Shown: positions 23,855 to 32,484, counted from the first letter of the stretch. The stretch is DNA of 64,000 nt from CAITWD01 sp963727285 (GCA_963727285.1 CAVSFF010000009.1:1054001-1118000), one strand, 5' to 3'. The notes: generated by a model from the letters alone, not told the origin. Made by a program: numbers and translations.

Positions 23855-24685
23855 ATGAGCACGAGCAATATCGGGCCGAAGGGGCCAGTGACGAAGAGTG
23901 GCGAGGTCGTCGTCGATCACGTCGACCACCGCACCGGCGCCAAGACCGGCATCGGCTGGTTCCTGAACCGCAACATTCCCGGTGAGACCAGCTGGTTCCA
24001 GACCCTCGGCTTTGCCGCGATGGCGGTGTTCGGTCTCCAGGCCGTCACCGGCATCGTGCTGGCGATGTACTACAAGCCCGAACCGACGAGGGCCTACGCG
24101 AGCATCCAGGACATCACCAACCACGTCACGTGGGGCTGGCTGGTCCGCGGTATGCACAAGTGGGGAGCCAGCGCGATGATCATCCTGGTCTTCCTGCATA
24201 TGGCCCGCGTATTCATCTTCGGGTCGTACAAGTACCCGCGCGAGCTCACCTGGGTAACCGGCGCACTCTTGCTGATCATGGTCATGTTCATGGGCCTGAC
24301 CGGGTATCTGCTGGTCTGGGACCAGCGCGCCTACTGGGCGACCGTCGTCGCCATGAATATCACCGCGAGCGCCCCGATCATCGGCCCGTACATCGCGGAC
24401 ATTCTCCGTGCCGGGCCGACGTTCAATGCGAATACGCTCTCGCGCTTCTATGCCATCCATATGCTCGTGATACCAGGCGGGATAGCCACCTTCATCGGCT
24501 TGCACCTGTTCCTCGTGAGCAAGCTCGGCATTTCGGAGCCGCCGTGGTCCAAGCGGGCCACGCGCGCCCGTCGCGCCGAGGAGGCCGCCGCCCGCGCCGC
24601 GGCACGTGGCCGTCGGCCGGAGGGCCGTCGTGAGGTGTCGGTCGATCCGGCGCCCCAGACTCTGACCGCGGAGGCCGGCCAGTGA
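23855..24685 (+). CDS. qcrB: Cytochrome b (b6-type N-terminal half) of the bc complex
   Basis: A 276-residue membrane protein corresponding to the four-helix N-terminal half of cytochrome b. The four haem-ligand histidines are His101, His115, His202 and His217. The 14 residues between the second pair, and the split from subunit IV, are b6f-like. Qo-site residues are seen around GYLLVWDQRAYWA. The C-terminal 45 residues form an unusual Arg/Ala-rich cytoplasmic tail. It lies 8 nt after qcrA with an AGGAGG ribosome site overlapping the qcrA stop, and its stop overlaps qcrC. Confidence 0.93.
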   Translation: MSTSNIGPKGPVTKSGEVVVDHVDHRTGAKTGIGWFLNRNIPGETSWFQTLGFAAMAVFGLQAVTGIVLAMYYKPEPTRAYASIQDITNHVTWGWLVRGMHKWGASAMIILVFLHMARVFIFGSYKYPRELTWVTGALLLIMVMFMGLTGYLLVWDQRAYWATVVAMNITASAPIIGPYIADILRAGPTFNANTLSRFYAIHMLVIPGGIATFIGLHLFLVSKLGISEPPWSKRATRARRAEEAAARAAARGRRPEGRREVSVDPAPQTLTAEAGQ

Positions 24686-25503
24686 ACCGCCAAGACCAAG
24701 AGGCGTACAAGGCCGACTACGCGCAGGCCAAGAAGGAGGGCAAGCCCTTCTACCCGTACGCGATCTACAAGGACCACGTGGTTGCGGTCATCGTGTTCGC
24801 GGGCATCATCGGGATGGCCATCTGGCAGCGCGTGGGGGTTGGCCCTCCGGTGTACTCGGCGACTTCGACCTTCGAGCCGCGTCCGGAGTGGTACTTCTTC
24901 TTCCTCTTCCAGATGCTGAAGATCTTCAAGAACCAGAACGCGTTCTTGCCGGTCATCATGGCGACCTTCATCGTCCCGAATATCTTGATGGTGTTGTTGT
25001 TGGTGACACCGTTCATCGACCGCCGTGCCGAGCGCCGCATCTCCAAGCGCCCGTTCGCGCTGTCGGTGGCGATCCTGGTGTTCATGGGCATGGCGTGGCT
25101 CACGTATCAGGGTGAGACCGGCGCGGCTCCGGTCGGCGGCAGCAGCACGATTACGTTCACCGGAATCACGCCGGGCTCGGCGGCCGCGGCGGGCGAAACC
25201 GTTTTCATGGAAAACGGTTGTACGAGTTGCCATATGGTCAAGGGTGTCGGCGGGCAGGTCGGCCCGAACCTCACCGCCGTCGGTACCAAGACGTTCTCGG
25301 CCACCTACGGCGGAAAGCTTCCCGTCCCGGTCCCGGGCGTGAAGGGTCCGACGTACACCGGGACGGGTTGGTACGTGCTCCACACCCAGTGCCCTACCTG
25401 CGCCAAGCCCGGTTCCGCCATGCCGGCGTTCGCCAGCCTGACGCCGACCGAGTACGCGAACCTTGCGACATTCCTCAACGGACTGGGAACGACCTATAAG
25501 TAG
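24682..25503 (+). CDS. qcrC: Subunit IV-cytochrome c fusion of the bc complex
   Basis: A 273-residue fusion. The N-terminal part (1-145) has three transmembrane helices and the Qo-site PEW motif (Pro68-Glu69-Trp70), matching subunit IV of b6f or Bacillus-type QcrC. The C-terminal part (about 155-273) is a single-haem cytochrome c with Cys180, Cys183, His184 (CTSCH) and probable sixth ligand Met247 (AMPAF). An additional pair, Cys237 and Cys240 (CPTC), precedes that Met and is unusual. GTG 24682 overlaps the qcrB stop by 4 bp. A strong terminator follows. Confidence 0.93.
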   Translation: MNRQDQEAYKADYAQAKKEGKPFYPYAIYKDHVVAVIVFAGIIGMAIWQRVGVGPPVYSATSTFEPRPEWYFFFLFQMLKIFKNQNAFLPVIMATFIVPNILMVLLLVTPFIDRRAERRISKRPFALSVAILVFMGMAWLTYQGETGAAPVGGSSTITFTGITPGSAAAAGETVFMENGCTSCHMVKGVGGQVGPNLTAVGTKTFSATYGGKLPVPVPGVKGPTYTGTGWYVLHTQCPTCAKPGSAMPAFASLTPTEYANLATFLNGLGTTYK

Positions 25504-25530
25504 GCCCCGCCCGGTGAGCACGTCCAGCGA

Positions 25531-25564
25531 TGAGGCCCGGATCACTCCGGGCCTCACGTGTTTT
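25531..25564 (+). terminator. Intrinsic terminator after qcrABC
   Basis: A perfect 10-bp stem, TGAGGCCCGG (25531-25540) with CCGGGCCTCA (25547-25556), encloses a 6-nt loop and is followed by CGTGTTTT. Confidence 0.8.
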
Positions 25565-25615
25565 CAGGCAGACCGTCGCGGTGCGGCACCCGCGTCCCCG
25601 GCGCCGGTCGGGGGC

Positions 25616-25629
25616 TAGCATTGGCAGCA
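25616..25629 (+). promoter_or_regulatory. Candidate leaderless promoter of ubiX (-10 TAGCAT)
   Basis: TAGCAT at 25616-25621 ends 8 nt before GTG 25630. It follows the qcr terminator, so the quinone genes downstream likely form a separate transcript. Confidence 0.5.
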
Positions 25630-26283
25630 GTGACGCGGATATTTCTCGGAGTGACCGGCGCCAGCGGTGCCGCGTATGCCGCGACGGCGCTGCGGGCCCT
25701 GACCGATGCCGGCTGCGAGGTCGGCCTCTGCGTCAGCCGGTCCGGTGCCCACGTGATCAGTCACGAGCTGCTGCGGGCCGGACGCGAGGCGCCCGCGGAC
25801 CCGGACGCCGTGGTTCGCGAGTTCGTCGTGCGCTCGGGTGCCGCGCACGGTCAGGTCACGGTGCTCGGTCTCGATGATCTGACGGCGCCGTTTGCATCGG
25901 GGTCGTCCCTGGCGCCGGCCGCGTTGATCTGCCCGTGCTCCGGGTCGACGCTGGCGTCGATTGCGCATGGGACCGGCCGCAATCTGATCCAGCGCTGCGC
26001 GGACGTCATGCTCAAGGAGCGGCGGACCCTGGTGCTCATGACCCGCGAAACCCCGCTGTCGCTCATCCATATCGAGAACATGGCGGCAGTGACCCGGGCC
26101 GGAGCCATCGTGATGCCCGCGTCGCCAGGCTTCTACAACCATCCGACCGGCGTCGACGATCTCGTCGATTTCATGGTCGGGAAGGCGCTCGACCACCTTG
26201 GTGTGCCGCATGGATTGCTGGCGCGCTGGGGCGAGGGTGGCACGATGATGCCGCCGGAGGATCCGACGAAGGGGATGCAGTGA
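25630..26283 (+). CDS. ubiX: Flavin prenyltransferase UbiX
   Basis: A 217-residue flavoprotein that attaches a dimethylallyl group to FMN, making the cofactor of UbiD. Features: FLGVTGASGAAYAATAL near the N terminus, SGSSLAPAALICPCSGSTLASIAHG, and LVLMTRETPLSLIHIENM with the ERR motif LKERRTLVL before it; PASPGFYNHP follows. All are diagnostic for UbiX. GTG 25630 is preferred over TTG 25621 because of the leaderless-type -10 element. It overlaps menG by 4 bp and is the first gene of a quinone operon that runs to mqnC. Confidence 0.93.
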   Translation: MTRIFLGVTGASGAAYAATALRALTDAGCEVGLCVSRSGAHVISHELLRAGREAPADPDAVVREFVVRSGAAHGQVTVLGLDDLTAPFASGSSLAPAALICPCSGSTLASIAHGTGRNLIQRCADVMLKERRTLVLMTRETPLSLIHIENMAAVTRAGAIVMPASPGFYNHPTGVDDLVDFMVGKALDHLGVPHGLLARWGEGGTMMPPEDPTKGMQ

Positions 26284-27008
26284 GCGAGTCCGTGCCGAGC
26301 GACGCGACGGCGGGGCGCCTGCCAGCGCCCGAGGTCCAGGCGATGTTCGACCGCATCGCACCGCGCTATGACCTGCTCAACCGCGTCATGACCGCGGGGC
26401 TCGACCGGAGATGGCGCGAGGCTGCCGCTGCCGCCGCCGATGTTGCCGCGGGCGAGTCCGCGCTCGACGTCTGCACGGGGACGGGCGATCTGGCATTCGC
26501 GCTCGCCCGACGCGTGACTCCTGCGGGTCGGGTGGTCGGTGCCGACTTCGCCGACAACATGCTCGACCAGGCCCGCGCCAAGGCCGAGGCACGTGGCGTG
26601 GCGGTCGAGTTCGTCCAGGCCGACGCGCTGGCGTTGCCGTTCGATGACGACAGCTTTGACGGCGCCACCGTCGCCTTCGGCATCCGTAACGTCAGCGATC
26701 TGGGCACGGGCATCGCCGAAATGGCGCGGGTCGTACGTCCCGGCGGTCGCGTCGTGATCCTCGAAATCACGACGCCTCGCCACCTGCGTCGCTTCTATCG
26801 GCTGTGGTTCGATCGGGCGGTTCCGCTGCTCGGGAAGGTGCTCGGGCGCGACGGGGACGCCTACGGCTATCTGCCGGCGTCGGTCAGGCGGTTTCCCGAA
26901 CCGCCGGCGCTGGCCGCGGAGATGTCGCGTGCGGGTCTTGACGACATCCGCTGGCAGTTGTTCGCCGGGGGCATCGTCGCACTCCACTATGGAAGAGTAC
27001 GGCCGTGA
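26280..27008 (+). CDS. menG: Demethylmenaquinone methyltransferase
   Basis: A 242-residue UbiE/MenG-family SAM methyltransferase. Motifs: MFDRIAPRYDLLNRVMTAGLDRRWR, the SAM loop ALDVCTGTGDLAFALA, GADFADNMLDQARAK, ADALALPFDDDSFDGATVAFGIRNVSD and the C-terminal GDAYGYLPASVRRFP. The enzyme methylates the ring in the last step of menaquinone synthesis. It overlaps ubiX and the polyprenyl diphosphate synthase gene by 4 bp each (GTGA), consistent with coupled translation of ring decarboxylation, methylation and tail synthesis genes. Confidence 0.93.
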   Translation: MSESVPSDATAGRLPAPEVQAMFDRIAPRYDLLNRVMTAGLDRRWREAAAAAADVAAGESALDVCTGTGDLAFALARRVTPAGRVVGADFADNMLDQARAKAEARGVAVEFVQADALALPFDDDSFDGATVAFGIRNVSDLGTGIAEMARVVRPGGRVVILEITTPRHLRRFYRLWFDRAVPLLGKVLGRDGDAYGYLPASVRRFPEPPALAAEMSRAGLDDIRWQLFAGGIVALHYGRVRP

Positions 27009-27973
27009 GCGCGACGGCGCAGCCGACAGCACAGCTGGTCACACCGGACCTTAGAGCCGCCCTCCGGGCCGCCGAACTGCGGTTGGCGGCGATCGTCGGA
27101 GACGGCCTCGAGGCCGTGGCCGTGCCGGGGGGCTCGACGCTCGCCGCAGGCGGCAAGCGGCTGCGCCCGCTGCTCGTGTTTGCGTGCGCCGGCGGCGCCA
27201 TCGGTGAAACCGTCGTGCGGGCAGCAGCAGCCGTCGAGCTCGTCCATATGGCGACGCTCGTCCACGATGATCTCCTCGACGGGGCGACGATGCGCCGCGG
27301 GCGGGAGACGGTTGCGTCCGCCAACGGCTCCGAGACCGCCGTCCAGGTCGGCGACTACCTGTTCGCCCAAGCGTTCGCGGAGCTCGCGGGCGGCGGCCGC
27401 CCGGATGCGATCGAGGTGCTGGCCGAGTCCGCGCTGGACCTCTCGCGGGGCGAGCTCGCCCAGGGGCGGGCGGCATTTGACGTGACCCTCAGCGAGGCCG
27501 CCTACCTGGACAGGGTGCGGCGGAAGACGGCATCGCTGTTTGCGGCCGCCTGCCGTCTCGGGGCGATGTTGGCCGGCTCCCCGCTGCCGGCCCAGCTGAA
27601 CATCGCGGCCTTCGGTGACGCGGTGGGCATGGCGTTCCAGATCTTCGACGACATCCTCGACATCACCGGGGATCCGGTCGACACGGGCAAGCGTCGTGGT
27701 GCGGATTTGCGCGACGGTACGGTGACGTTGCCGATGATCTATGCGATTGAGGCCGAGCCGGAGCTCGCCGGCGTGATCGCCGCGGTCGACACCGACGACG
27801 AGATCGAGGCGCTCTGCGACCGCCTGGTCGGGCACAGCGGCGTCGCGCGTTCCCGGGAGCGCGCCCTCGCATACGTCGCCGAGGCGCGCGCCGTGCTGGA
27901 GGGTCCCGTCGACGGTGCCGACATTCGCGCGCTGACGCTTGTCGCCGACGGTGTCGTGGACCGGTACGCATGA
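27005..27973 (+). CDS. Long-chain trans-polyprenyl diphosphate synthase
   Basis: A 322-residue prenyl synthase making the menaquinone side chain from IPP and an allylic starter. It has GGKRLRPLLVF at about 49-59, the first aspartate-rich motif DDLLD (88-92), RRGR (97-100), GDYLFAQAF (116-124) and the second aspartate-rich motif DDILD (215-219). Bulky or small residues before the first motif (ELVHMATLVH) suggest a long product, but chain length cannot be read reliably. It overlaps menG and the MqnC-like gene by 4 bp. The degenerate homologue at 20.9 kb may be a partner subunit. Confidence 0.92.
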   Translation: MSATAQPTAQLVTPDLRAALRAAELRLAAIVGDGLEAVAVPGGSTLAAGGKRLRPLLVFACAGGAIGETVVRAAAAVELVHMATLVHDDLLDGATMRRGRETVASANGSETAVQVGDYLFAQAFAELAGGGRPDAIEVLAESALDLSRGELAQGRAAFDVTLSEAAYLDRVRRKTASLFAAACRLGAMLAGSPLPAQLNIAAFGDAVGMAFQIFDDILDITGDPVDTGKRRGADLRDGTVTLPMIYAIEAEPELAGVIAAVDTDDEIEALCDRLVGHSGVARSRERALAYVAEARAVLEGPVDGADIRALTLVADGVVDRYA

Positions 27974-28519
27974 CGCGGGACGAGCTGGTCGCATTGCTCG
28001 AGACGCCCGACCCCTTGCGCGCCGCCGAATTGGCCGGCGTCGCCCCGGGGGGTGCCGTGACGTACTCGCGGGCTCCCGGACCCGCGTCGTGGTTTCGCGA
28101 CGGCGCCACCGAGCAGCCGATCTCCGCGCACCGCGCGGCGCACGAGGCGGGCACGCCGAGCGAGGCGATCGTCCGCTATGGCGCGGGCGTGCCCGCGGCA
28201 CACACGGTCGATCGCCTGATCGGACTGGCGGAGCTGGCGGCCGAGACCGGATCTGTTGCGGGCCGTGACCCCGGCGCCGGCGGAGGGCAACGCCAACCGC
28301 CCCGGGTCGTGGGGCGTCGAGGATCTCGTCGTGATCGGGATCGCCCGCCACCTCCTTCCGGCAGCAACCCAGATCCGGCCGGATTGGGTGCACCTGGGTG
28401 CCGCGGCATCGCAGATCGCGGTCGCGTTCGGCGCCAACGACTGGCAGCTCCCGGACGACGACGCGACCGACGTCGAGTGGCTGATCGGGGCGGTGGGATA
28501 CCGGGCGGTGCCGCGATGA
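27970..28519 (+). pseudogene. MqnC/CofH-like protein lacking the radical-SAM core, frameshifted
   Basis: Two overlapping frames join into one protein of about 183 residues if one base is removed near 28249 (CCGG). The C-terminal 47 residues, from SWGVEDLVVIGIAR to AVAFGANDW, align without gaps with residues ending in ALEFGCDDMG of mqnC at 29.4 kb; RYGAGVPAAHTVDRL also resembles MYGTVDTLEDRVEHL of mqnC. The cysteine cluster and barrel core are absent, so it cannot be a radical enzyme. It could be an accessory protein or a remnant. It overlaps the prenyl synthase and mqnA by 4 bp. The frameshift may be a sequencing error or real decay. Confidence 0.6.
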
Positions 28520-29332
28520 CGACCGCTCCCCCGCCCACGCTGCGGGTGGGTCGCATCTCGGCCTTGAACATGTATCCGCTCTATCACCACCTCGAGCGCG
28601 CCGGAGGACCGCAGTTCGAACTTCACGGACGGACTCCCGACGACCCTCAACCGGGCCGTCACCCGGGGGGAGCTGGACGTCTCGGCAATGTCGTCGATCG
28701 CGTTCGCCCGGCACGCCGACGACCTGGAGCTCGTGCCGGTCGCCTGCATTTCCGCAGACGGCGCGGTCGATTCGATCCTCGTGTTCTCGACCACGCCCTT
28801 CGAGGAGATCCGGTCGGTGGCGGTCACGCCGCACAGCGCGACGTCGGTCGCACTGCTGCGCGTGCTGCTCGGCCCGGAGCCGACGTTCCGGGTACTCAGC
28901 TCCGCCCCCCGCGATGCACTGGCGGCGCACGACGCCGTGCTGCTGATCGCCGACGAGGCGCTGGCCGGCGGCCGTGACCCGTTCGCCCCGTACGTGTTCG
29001 ATCTCGGGGCGTTGTGGCGGGCCCGTACCGGGTTGCCGATGGTGTTTGCGGTATGGGCGGCCCGGGCGGATCTCGCGCTGCCGCAGCGGGAGGTCCTCAG
29101 CCAGTTGCAGACGCTGTTGATCGAAGCCCAGGAGCTGTTTGCGCGCGATCCGGAGCCCGTCGTACGGGCCGCCGCCGCGCGATTTCCGTTTCCGGAGGAC
29201 TTCATCGCCGCGTACTTCCGCAGACTGGGGTACGGTTTCGGGGCGGCAGAGCGTGCGGGTCTCGGTGAGTTTCTGCGCCTCGCCCGGGAAGCGGGCCAGT
29301 TGGAACAGATTCCCGAACTGCTCGCGGCCTGA
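28516..29332 (+). pseudogene. mqnA: Chorismate dehydratase MqnA, interrupted by a one-base frameshift
   Basis: The first frame starts at ATG 28516 and reads LRVGRISALNMYPLYHHLER, the N terminus of MqnA. Near 28621 similarity moves to the next frame, which continues DGLPTTLNRAVTRGELDVS, then AMSSIAFARHADDLELVP and the remaining MqnA domain ending at 29332. Removing C28621 restores a full-length protein of about 271 residues. MqnA dehydrates chorismate to 3-enolpyruvylbenzoate, the first futalosine step. As read, the product is truncated; mqnC downstream is intact, so an assembly error is plausible. Confidence 0.85.
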
Positions 29333-29371
29333 CCCGCGATCGCGATCCACGAGAAGGACGCCTACGTCACG

Positions 29372-30472
29372 ATGACCACTGTTGCTCCGGACAACGATGT
29401 CGCAACCGCGATCGAGCGTGCCCTGTCGGGTGAGCGCCTGACCGATGAGGACGCGCTGGCGCTGCTGCGGAGCGGCGATCTGGTGCGGGTCGGCGCGGCC
29501 GCCAACGCACTGCGGGCGCGGGTGACCGATCCGGATCAGGTGACGTTCATCATCGACCGCAACGTCAACTACACGAACTTCTGCGTCACCGACTGCGATT
29601 TCTGCGCGTTCTATCGCCTTCCGCGCGACCCCGAGGGCTACGTGCTGCCGAAGTCGGTCATCTTCCGCAAGATCGAGGAGACCCTCGCACTCGGCGGGAC
29701 GGCGTTGCTCTTGCAGGGCGGACATCACCCGGGCCTGCGGATCGACTACTACGAGGACCTGTTTCGGTCCATCAAGGCGCGGTACCCGATCCACCTGCAC
29801 GCGCTCTCGCCCTCCGAGGTGCTCCACATCGGGCGCTACTCCAAGCTGTCGCTCGAGGAGACGATCAGCAGGCTGCGCGCCGCGGGGCTCGATTCGATTC
29901 CCGGCGGCGGCGCCGAGATCCTGGTCGATCGCGTCCGGGAGATCATCGCCCCGCGCAAGACGACGACCGCCGAATGGCTCGGGGTGATGCGCGAGGCGCA
30001 CCGTCAGGGCCTGTCGACGTCCGCGACGATGATGTACGGCACCGTCGACACGCTCGAGGATCGCGTGGAACACCTGCGACGCCTGCGTGAGCTGCAGGAC
30101 GAGCAGCCCGGTTTCCGGGCATTTGTCTGCTGGAGCTATCAGTCCGGGGGTGGGTCGCGCCGCGGCGACGACCACAAGCACACGACCGCCGCCGATTACC
30201 TGATGATGGTCGCCGTCAGCCGCCTCTACCTGGACAACTTCGATCACCTGCAGTCGTCGTGGGTGACCCAGGGGCTGCGGGTCGGGCAGCTCGCGCTCGA
30301 GTTCGGCTGCGACGACATGGGCTCGATCATGATCGAGGAGAATGTGGTCCGCGCCGCGGGAACGGCATTCCGACTTGATACCGAACGAATGGTGTCGGCG
30401 ATCGGCGCCACCGGGCGGATCGCCGTTCAGCGGGATACGGCCTACCGCGTCGTCAAGCGGTTCGCGGCCTAG
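29372..30472 (+). CDS. mqnC: Cyclic dehypoxanthinylfutalosine synthase
   Basis: A 366-residue radical-SAM enzyme of the futalosine menaquinone pathway. The 4Fe-4S ligands are Cys71, Cys75 and Cys78 in CVTDCDFCAFYR, the usual CxxxCxxC of MqnC. Other signatures are LLQGGHHPGLRIDYYEDL, HALSPSEVLHIGRYS, DSIPGGGAEILVDRVR and SSWVTQGLRVGQLALEFGCDD. It cyclises dehypoxanthine futalosine. It lies 39 nt after mqnA. GAGAAGGA at 29351-29358 is rather distant from the ATG. The gene is intact, in contrast to mqnA. Confidence 0.95.
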   Translation: MTTVAPDNDVATAIERALSGERLTDEDALALLRSGDLVRVGAAANALRARVTDPDQVTFIIDRNVNYTNFCVTDCDFCAFYRLPRDPEGYVLPKSVIFRKIEETLALGGTALLLQGGHHPGLRIDYYEDLFRSIKARYPIHLHALSPSEVLHIGRYSKLSLEETISRLRAAGLDSIPGGGAEILVDRVREIIAPRKTTTAEWLGVMREAHRQGLSTSATMMYGTVDTLEDRVEHLRRLRELQDEQPGFRAFVCWSYQSGGGSRRGDDHKHTTAADYLMMVAVSRLYLDNFDHLQSSWVTQGLRVGQLALEFGCDDMGSIMIEENVVRAAGTAFRLDTERMVSAIGATGRIAVQRDTAYRVVKRFAA

Positions 30473-30788
30473 CCGAAGCGCCGGACTCGACCGGAAGGCC
30501 CTCGTTCGTCCACCCGACGATCCCGCCGTCGAGGTTGGCGATCTCGCCGTGGTTGCCGAGACCTTCGAGCCACAGCGCGACCTGGGCCGAGCGCGAGCCC
30601 GAATGGCACATGATGATCAGCGGCCCGTCGGGCAGTTCGTCGACACGCTCCTGGATCTCGCTCATCGGGATCAGGGCGATCCCGGGAACGTGGGCCTGGA
30701 CGTGTTCGCCGGTTTCACGCACGTCGATGATGGTGGCCTCGCCGGCCTGCCAGGCCTCATAGGACTCGGTGGGGCTGAGCTCGTACAC
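30453..30788 (-). CDS. Single-domain rhodanese protein
   Basis: A 111-residue rhodanese domain. It has TIIDVRETGEHVQAHVPGIALIPMSE and the active loop LIIMCHSGSRSAQVALWL with the catalytic Cys, followed by NLDGGIVGWTNEG. Such proteins carry sulfane sulfur between partners. The GTG at 30788 is supported by TAGAAT 7 nt upstream on the minus strand; a longer open frame upstream is not family-like. It overlaps mqnC convergently by 20 bp. Confidence 0.88.
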   Translation of the reverse strand: MYELSPTESYEAWQAGEATIIDVRETGEHVQAHVPGIALIPMSEIQERVDELPDGPLIIMCHSGSRSAQVALWLEGLGNHGEIANLDGGIVGWTNEGLPVESGASARPRTA

Positions 30789-30801
30789 GCCGACGATTCT
30801 A
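30789..30801 (-). promoter_or_regulatory. Candidate leaderless promoter of the rhodanese (-10 TAGAAT)
   Basis: Minus-strand TAGAAT (30796-30801) ends 7 nt before GTG 30788. Confidence 0.5.
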
Positions 30802-30805
30802 TTGA

Positions 30806-30828
30806 TGCGGGCGCGCGGCGCGCCCGCA
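30806..30828 (-). terminator. GC-rich hairpin downstream of the zinc-ribbon gene
   Basis: An 11-bp perfect inverted repeat, TGCGGGCGCGC and GCGCGCCCGCA, has a single-base centre and begins 8 nt after the zinc-ribbon stop codon. There is no T-run, so termination efficiency is uncertain. Confidence 0.45.
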
Positions 30829-30835
30829 CCGACGA

Positions 30836-31258
30836 TCAGAAGTCGATCGGTTGGATCAGGTCCTGCTCGAGCGCGGCAATGAGGCGCTCGACGTCGTCGC
30901 TCATGTTGGCGTAGGCCCAGGTCCGGAGCTCGGTCAGCAGCACCTCGGTGCCGAGTTCGACCGCATCGTCGAAGGGCTCGATCTCGTCGTGGCCGTAGTT
31001 CCCGGCATGGAGCCACTCGCAGTTGGGGCAGCGACGATCGACCTGCCAGTTGCCGTCGGCCGTCTCCTGCCAGGCCATCGGGTACACCAGGTCGGATCCG
31101 CACGCGGGGCAGCAGTGCAGCGGGAGGGCGGTTTCGGCGGCCTCGGGTGCCGCTGCGGACGCGTCCTGCGCACCCTGCTCGTCGGGATCGATGAGATAGA
31201 TGATCTCGATCGACTGTCCGCTCGGCAGGGAGATCTTCTTGGTGTGGTAGTCGTGCAT
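30836..31258 (-). CDS. Zinc-ribbon protein of unknown function
   Basis: A 140-residue protein that I do not recognise by name. It opens with MHDYHTKKISLPSGQS, has an acidic and Ala-rich segment, then four cysteines in two pairs (CCPACG and RRCPNCEW, 30 residues apart) that form a probable zinc ribbon, followed by an acidic helical C terminus (DDAVELGTEVLLTELRTWA). AAGGA 8 nt before the ATG supports the start. It lies alone between lipA and the rhodanese gene on the same strand. A nucleic-acid or protein-binding role is possible but not shown. Confidence 0.65.
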   Translation of the reverse strand: MHDYHTKKISLPSGQSIEIIYLIDPDEQGAQDASAAAPEAAETALPLHCCPACGSDLVYPMAWQETADGNWQVDRRCPNCEWLHAGNYGHDEIEPFDDAVELGTEVLLTELRTWAYANMSDDVERLIAALEQDLIQPIDF

Positions 31259-31421
31259 CGCTCGCGTCCTTGGGATGACGGGGTGCCGTCGGCGGGTGCT
31301 CGGCGCGGTCCTGCGGCCGGCACTCTGGATATCGGCGGATGCGAGCACGACTTGAGTCGCGCAGGTCGGAATTTTGGCGATATTGCCGCCGTCGCCGCGC
31401 GGGCGGCGCGGGCGCGGTCGG

Positions 31422-32471
31422 TCAGACTGCGACGGCCCCGTATTCGGCAACGCGATCGGCCTCGAACGAGGACCTGACCAGCGGGCCTGCCTCCACGTGA
31501 GCGAGGCCGATCGCCTGGCCGCGCGCGGCCAGTGCCGGGTATTCGGCGGGTGCATAGAAGCGGCGTACGGCGAGATGGTCGGGGGTCGGCCGCAGGTATT
31601 GGCCGACCGTCACCAGCTCGCAGCCGACCGCGACGAGATCCGAGAAGACGGACGTGAGCTCGGGAAGGCGTTCGCCGAGGCCCACCATCAGGCCCGTCTT
31701 GGTCCGCAGACCTGCGGCCACGGAGTGGGCCAGGAGCTCCAGCGTCCGCTCGTAGCGCGCACCGGGCCGCACCAGCGAATACAGCCGCGGCACCGTCTCG
31801 GTGTTGTGGTTGAGCACATCGGGGGCGGCATCGATGACGATGTCGAGCGCGTCCCGCGATCCGCGCAGATCGGGAATCAGGACCTCGACCTTGATGCCGG
31901 GATTGCGCTCCCGCAGGGCCCGAATGGTTGCGGCGAAATGGGCGGCACCGCCGTCGGCGAGGTCGTCGCGGGCGACCGCGGTGACGACGACGAAGCGCAG
32001 GCCCATCCGGGCGGCGGCTTCGGCGACGTGCTCGGGTTCGTCAGGATCCGGCGGACCGACCGGGCGCGCCGTGGCGATGTTGCAGAAGCGGCAGCCCCGG
32101 GTGCAGTTGCTCCCGGCGATCATGAAGGTGGCGGTCAGGCGCGACCAGCAGCGGCCGATGTTGGGGCACGCGGCCTCTTCGCAGACGGTGGCGAGGCCCT
32201 TGGAGCGCATCAGCGCCTTGGTCTCGACGTATCCACCCGAGAGCGGGTTCTTGGCGATCACCCAGCGGGGCAACCGCTTGGCGTGGATGAGCTGTGTCAG
32301 CTCCGGCACGGTCACGTCGACCAGTTCGAGCCTGTCGGGCGGGGTCTCGCCGAGCACGAGGTCTCCGGCGACCACGTCCGGGAGCCGGCCGACGCGGTGG
32401 GCGTCGCGGATCGCGGACTCCAGCTCGGTGTCCACTTCTCCATCGATGCGAAACCCACGTTCGAAGTCCAC
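31422..32471 (-). CDS. lipA: Lipoyl synthase
   Basis: A 349-residue radical-SAM enzyme inserting sulfur at C6 and C8 of octanoyl groups. It shows the auxiliary cluster Cys97, Cys102, Cys108 (CEEAACPNIGRC) and the radical cluster Cys123, Cys127, Cys130 (CTRGCRFC). The distal RSSF motif near the C terminus supplies the serine ligand of the auxiliary cluster. About 60 extra residues precede the usual start RLPRWVIAK. The GTG at 32471 is supported by TACCCT 7 nt upstream. It would lipoylate the E2 partner of pdhA and is divergent from dcd. Confidence 0.94.
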   Translation of the reverse strand: MDFERGFRIDGEVDTELESAIRDAHRVGRLPDVVAGDLVLGETPPDRLELVDVTVPELTQLIHAKRLPRWVIAKNPLSGGYVETKALMRSKGLATVCEEAACPNIGRCWSRLTATFMIAGSNCTRGCRFCNIATARPVGPPDPDEPEHVAEAAARMGLRFVVVTAVARDDLADGGAAHFAATIRALRERNPGIKVEVLIPDLRGSRDALDIVIDAAPDVLNHNTETVPRLYSLVRPGARYERTLELLAHSVAAGLRTKTGLMVGLGERLPELTSVFSDLVAVGCELVTVGQYLRPTPDHLAVRRFYAPAEYPALAARGQAIGLAHVEAGPLVRSSFEADRVAEYGAVAV

Positions 32472-32484
32472 GGATCTGAGGGTA
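32472..32484 (-). promoter_or_regulatory. Candidate leaderless promoter of lipA (-10 TACCCT)
   Basis: Minus-strand TACCCT (32479-32484) ends 7 nt before GTG 32471. Confidence 0.5.

Noticed and set aside
26987..30247. A 1086-codon open frame on the minus strand
   Set aside because: It mirrors the menG-to-mqnC genes in GC-rich sequence and shows no family motif; such shadows are common at this base composition.
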